6,495 bases of DNA, from assembly GCA_050743385.1 (NCBI GenBank), contig JBOGFJ010000171.1, positions 1 through 6,495 of the forward strand, written 5' to 3'. The notes below the pieces were generated by a model. It saw only the letters and a list, made by a program, of their open reading frames with translations, made no database searches and was not told the DNA's origin. Shown piece after piece: positions 5,517 through 6,495 of this stretch. The position numbers were made by a program, and so were the translations under genes. Position 1 is the stretch's first letter. Every line of letters begins with the position of its first letter. This DNA is from JACDBD01 sp050743385. GTDB lineage: Bacteria > Actinomycetota > Acidimicrobiia > IMCC26256 > JACDBD01.

Positions 5517-6495
5517 TCACCGACGCAAGGCGCGCGCCGACGGGCGGCAGGCGTCCTTTCCGTAGAGGACGCGCCGGTCGCCGTAGCGCGCTACCTCCTC
5601 GTAGCCTCGGGCAGCCAGACGATCGTCGAGACCGGGAAGGTCGGCGTAGCGGTCGTCCCATACGAGCACGGCGCACACGTCGTCGGTGGTGGCGGTGTCG
5701 ACGAGGACCGTGGTGGTGATCTGTCCCTGCTCGATGCGCTTGATCGACGCGTCGACGAGCTGCCCTGGCACGCGCCGTTCCGCTCGCCAGGCAAGCCCGG
5801 GGTCGTCGGTGATCACCTCGGCATTCTCCGGCAACAGTGCACGGAGGTCGTCGACGGCGGCAGCCTCGGCGCGCTCGTAGCGATCGGGCCACAGCATCGG
5901 GTTCACGTGGGCGAGGTACCAGGGTGCCGCGACGATGGCCGCGGCCGCGAGCGCGCCGGGCGGGGCCGGGCGGAGCGCGGCCAGCAGGGCCAACGGTGGG
6001 ATGATCTCGGCCAGCTGCGGCCGCCAGAAGGCGGGCTCGAGGACGAGCACGAGCGCCACGCCCGCCGCCCATGCCGCGAGGAGCAGGGCGGTCATCCGCG
6101 TGGGCGGGGAGCCCGTGGGTACGGCGGTGGCGGGCGCCGGTCTGCCCCGCCGGAGCGCGGTAGCGGCGAGCGCCAGCAGTCCCGCGGCCACGACGAGCGC
6201 GTCGCGCTCCACCAGTGTGGTGACCAGCTTGCGGGCAGCACCCGCGTGGGACGCGATGCGCGCCGACCCGCGGTGGTAGTCGATGTACTGCTCCCAGACG
6301 CGACCGAAGCCCCACGGCGCAGTCGCCGCCAGCCCGACCGCCACCGCCGCGCCGATCGCCAGCACCAGATCGCGCGACCGCCGCCGGCTCTCCATGAGCA
6401 CTCCGACGGGCACGACCGCAGGGAGGACGAGCGCCTTCACGCACAGCGCCGCGCCCATCGTCAGGCCGATCGCCACGGCCCGCGCGGTCGTGGGC
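5517..6495 (-). CDS. GT-C type membrane glycosyltransferase, C-terminal part (5' end outside window)
   Basis: The frame runs from the right edge to a stop at 5517-5519 (about 325 residues visible). A GTG at 6474-6476 could be read as a start, but the frame stays open above it and the protein begins mid-helix (GLTMGAALCVKALVLPAVVP), a typical internal segment of ArnT/PMT-like dolichol- or polyprenyl-phosphate-sugar glycosyltransferases. The catalytic N-terminal Asp loop would lie beyond the window. Numbering from 6476, hydrophobic helices lie near 3-28, 36-55, 92-107, 128-147, 157-169 and 173-188. They are followed by a soluble tail (about 195-319) with VITDDPGLAWRAERRVP (221-237), a Lys/Arg/Ile segment after QLVDAS, an AVLVWDDRYADLPGLDD stretch (269-285) and a closing RYGDRRVLYGKD (297-308). 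This tail arrangement is common in actinobacterial GT-C enzymes that use lipid-linked sugars outside the membrane. It is convergent with the operon. Confidence 0.8.
   Translation of the reverse strand, partial: PTTARAVAIGLTMGAALCVKALVLPAVVPVGVLMESRRRSRDLVLAIGAAVAVGLAATAPWGFGRVWEQYIDYHRGSARIASHAGAARKLVTTLVERDALVVAAGLLALAATALRRGRPAPATAVPTGSPPTRMTALLLAAWAAGVALVLVLEPAFWRPQLAEIIPPLALLAALRPAPPGALAAAAIVAAPWYLAHVNPMLWPDRYERAEAAAVDDLRALLPENAEVITDDPGLAWRAERRVPGQLVDASIKRIEQGQITTTVLVDTATTDDVCAVLVWDDRYADLPGLDDRLAARGYEEVARYGDRRVLYGKDACRPSARALRR

Noticed and set aside
5458..6444. Minus-strand open frame of 328 codons overlapping the glycosyltransferase.
   Set aside because: The product is Arg/Gly/Ala-rich without helices or motifs. 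The frame ending at 5517 encodes alternating hydrophobic helices and a recognisable GT-C tail.
6474..6476. GTG as the true start of the minus-strand glycosyltransferase.
   Set aside because: The frame remains open to the window edge (reading PTTARA before it), the would-be N-terminus is mid-helix, and the catalytic N-terminal half expected for the family would be missing.

Overview
The window is very GC-rich (roughly 70% by eye), with almost no non-coding DNA, frequent GTG starts and a strong bias to G/C in third codon positions. This fits a high-GC actinobacterium. The protein types suggest an Acidimicrobiia-like or related lineage, but that placement is inference. I saw no RNA genes, CRISPR arrays, insertion sequences or intergenic stretches of any size.

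Layout. Positions 1-131 hold the last codons of an upstream gene. Three plus-strand genes follow: 128-2407 (759 aa), 2404-4677 (757 aa) and 4674-5513 (279 aa). Every junction in this series, including the one with the upstream fragment, is a 4-base stop/start overlap (GTGA, ATGA, GTGA), so they read as one translationally coupled operon whose promoter lies before the window. A minus-strand gene (5517-6495, 5' end outside the window) converges on the operon with a 3-base gap.

The two large genes are co-linear tandem paralogs. Each encodes a signal peptide, an exported domain of about 360 residues with an alkaline-phosphatase/sulfatase-like fold that lacks several usual active-site residues, and a membrane domain of about 11 helices. 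By the positive-inside rule, all of the conserved polar motifs of the membrane domain fall on the outer face. The third gene is a short, divergent member of the MraY/WecA family of polyprenyl-phosphate sugar-1-phosphate transferases. The convergent gene is the C-terminal part of a GT-C type membrane glycosyltransferase.

Working model (inference): the MraY/WecA-like enzyme loads a sugar-phosphate onto a lipid carrier on the cytoplasmic side. The paired phosphatase-like membrane proteins, perhaps as a heterodimer, then handle the lipid-linked product or a cell-envelope polymer outside. The GT-C enzyme would belong to the same envelope chemistry if it is functionally linked, but its opposite orientation means co-regulation cannot be assumed. 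The most unusual item is the duplicated, catalytically degenerate phosphatase/polytopic membrane fusion coupled to a non-canonical MraY-like protein.
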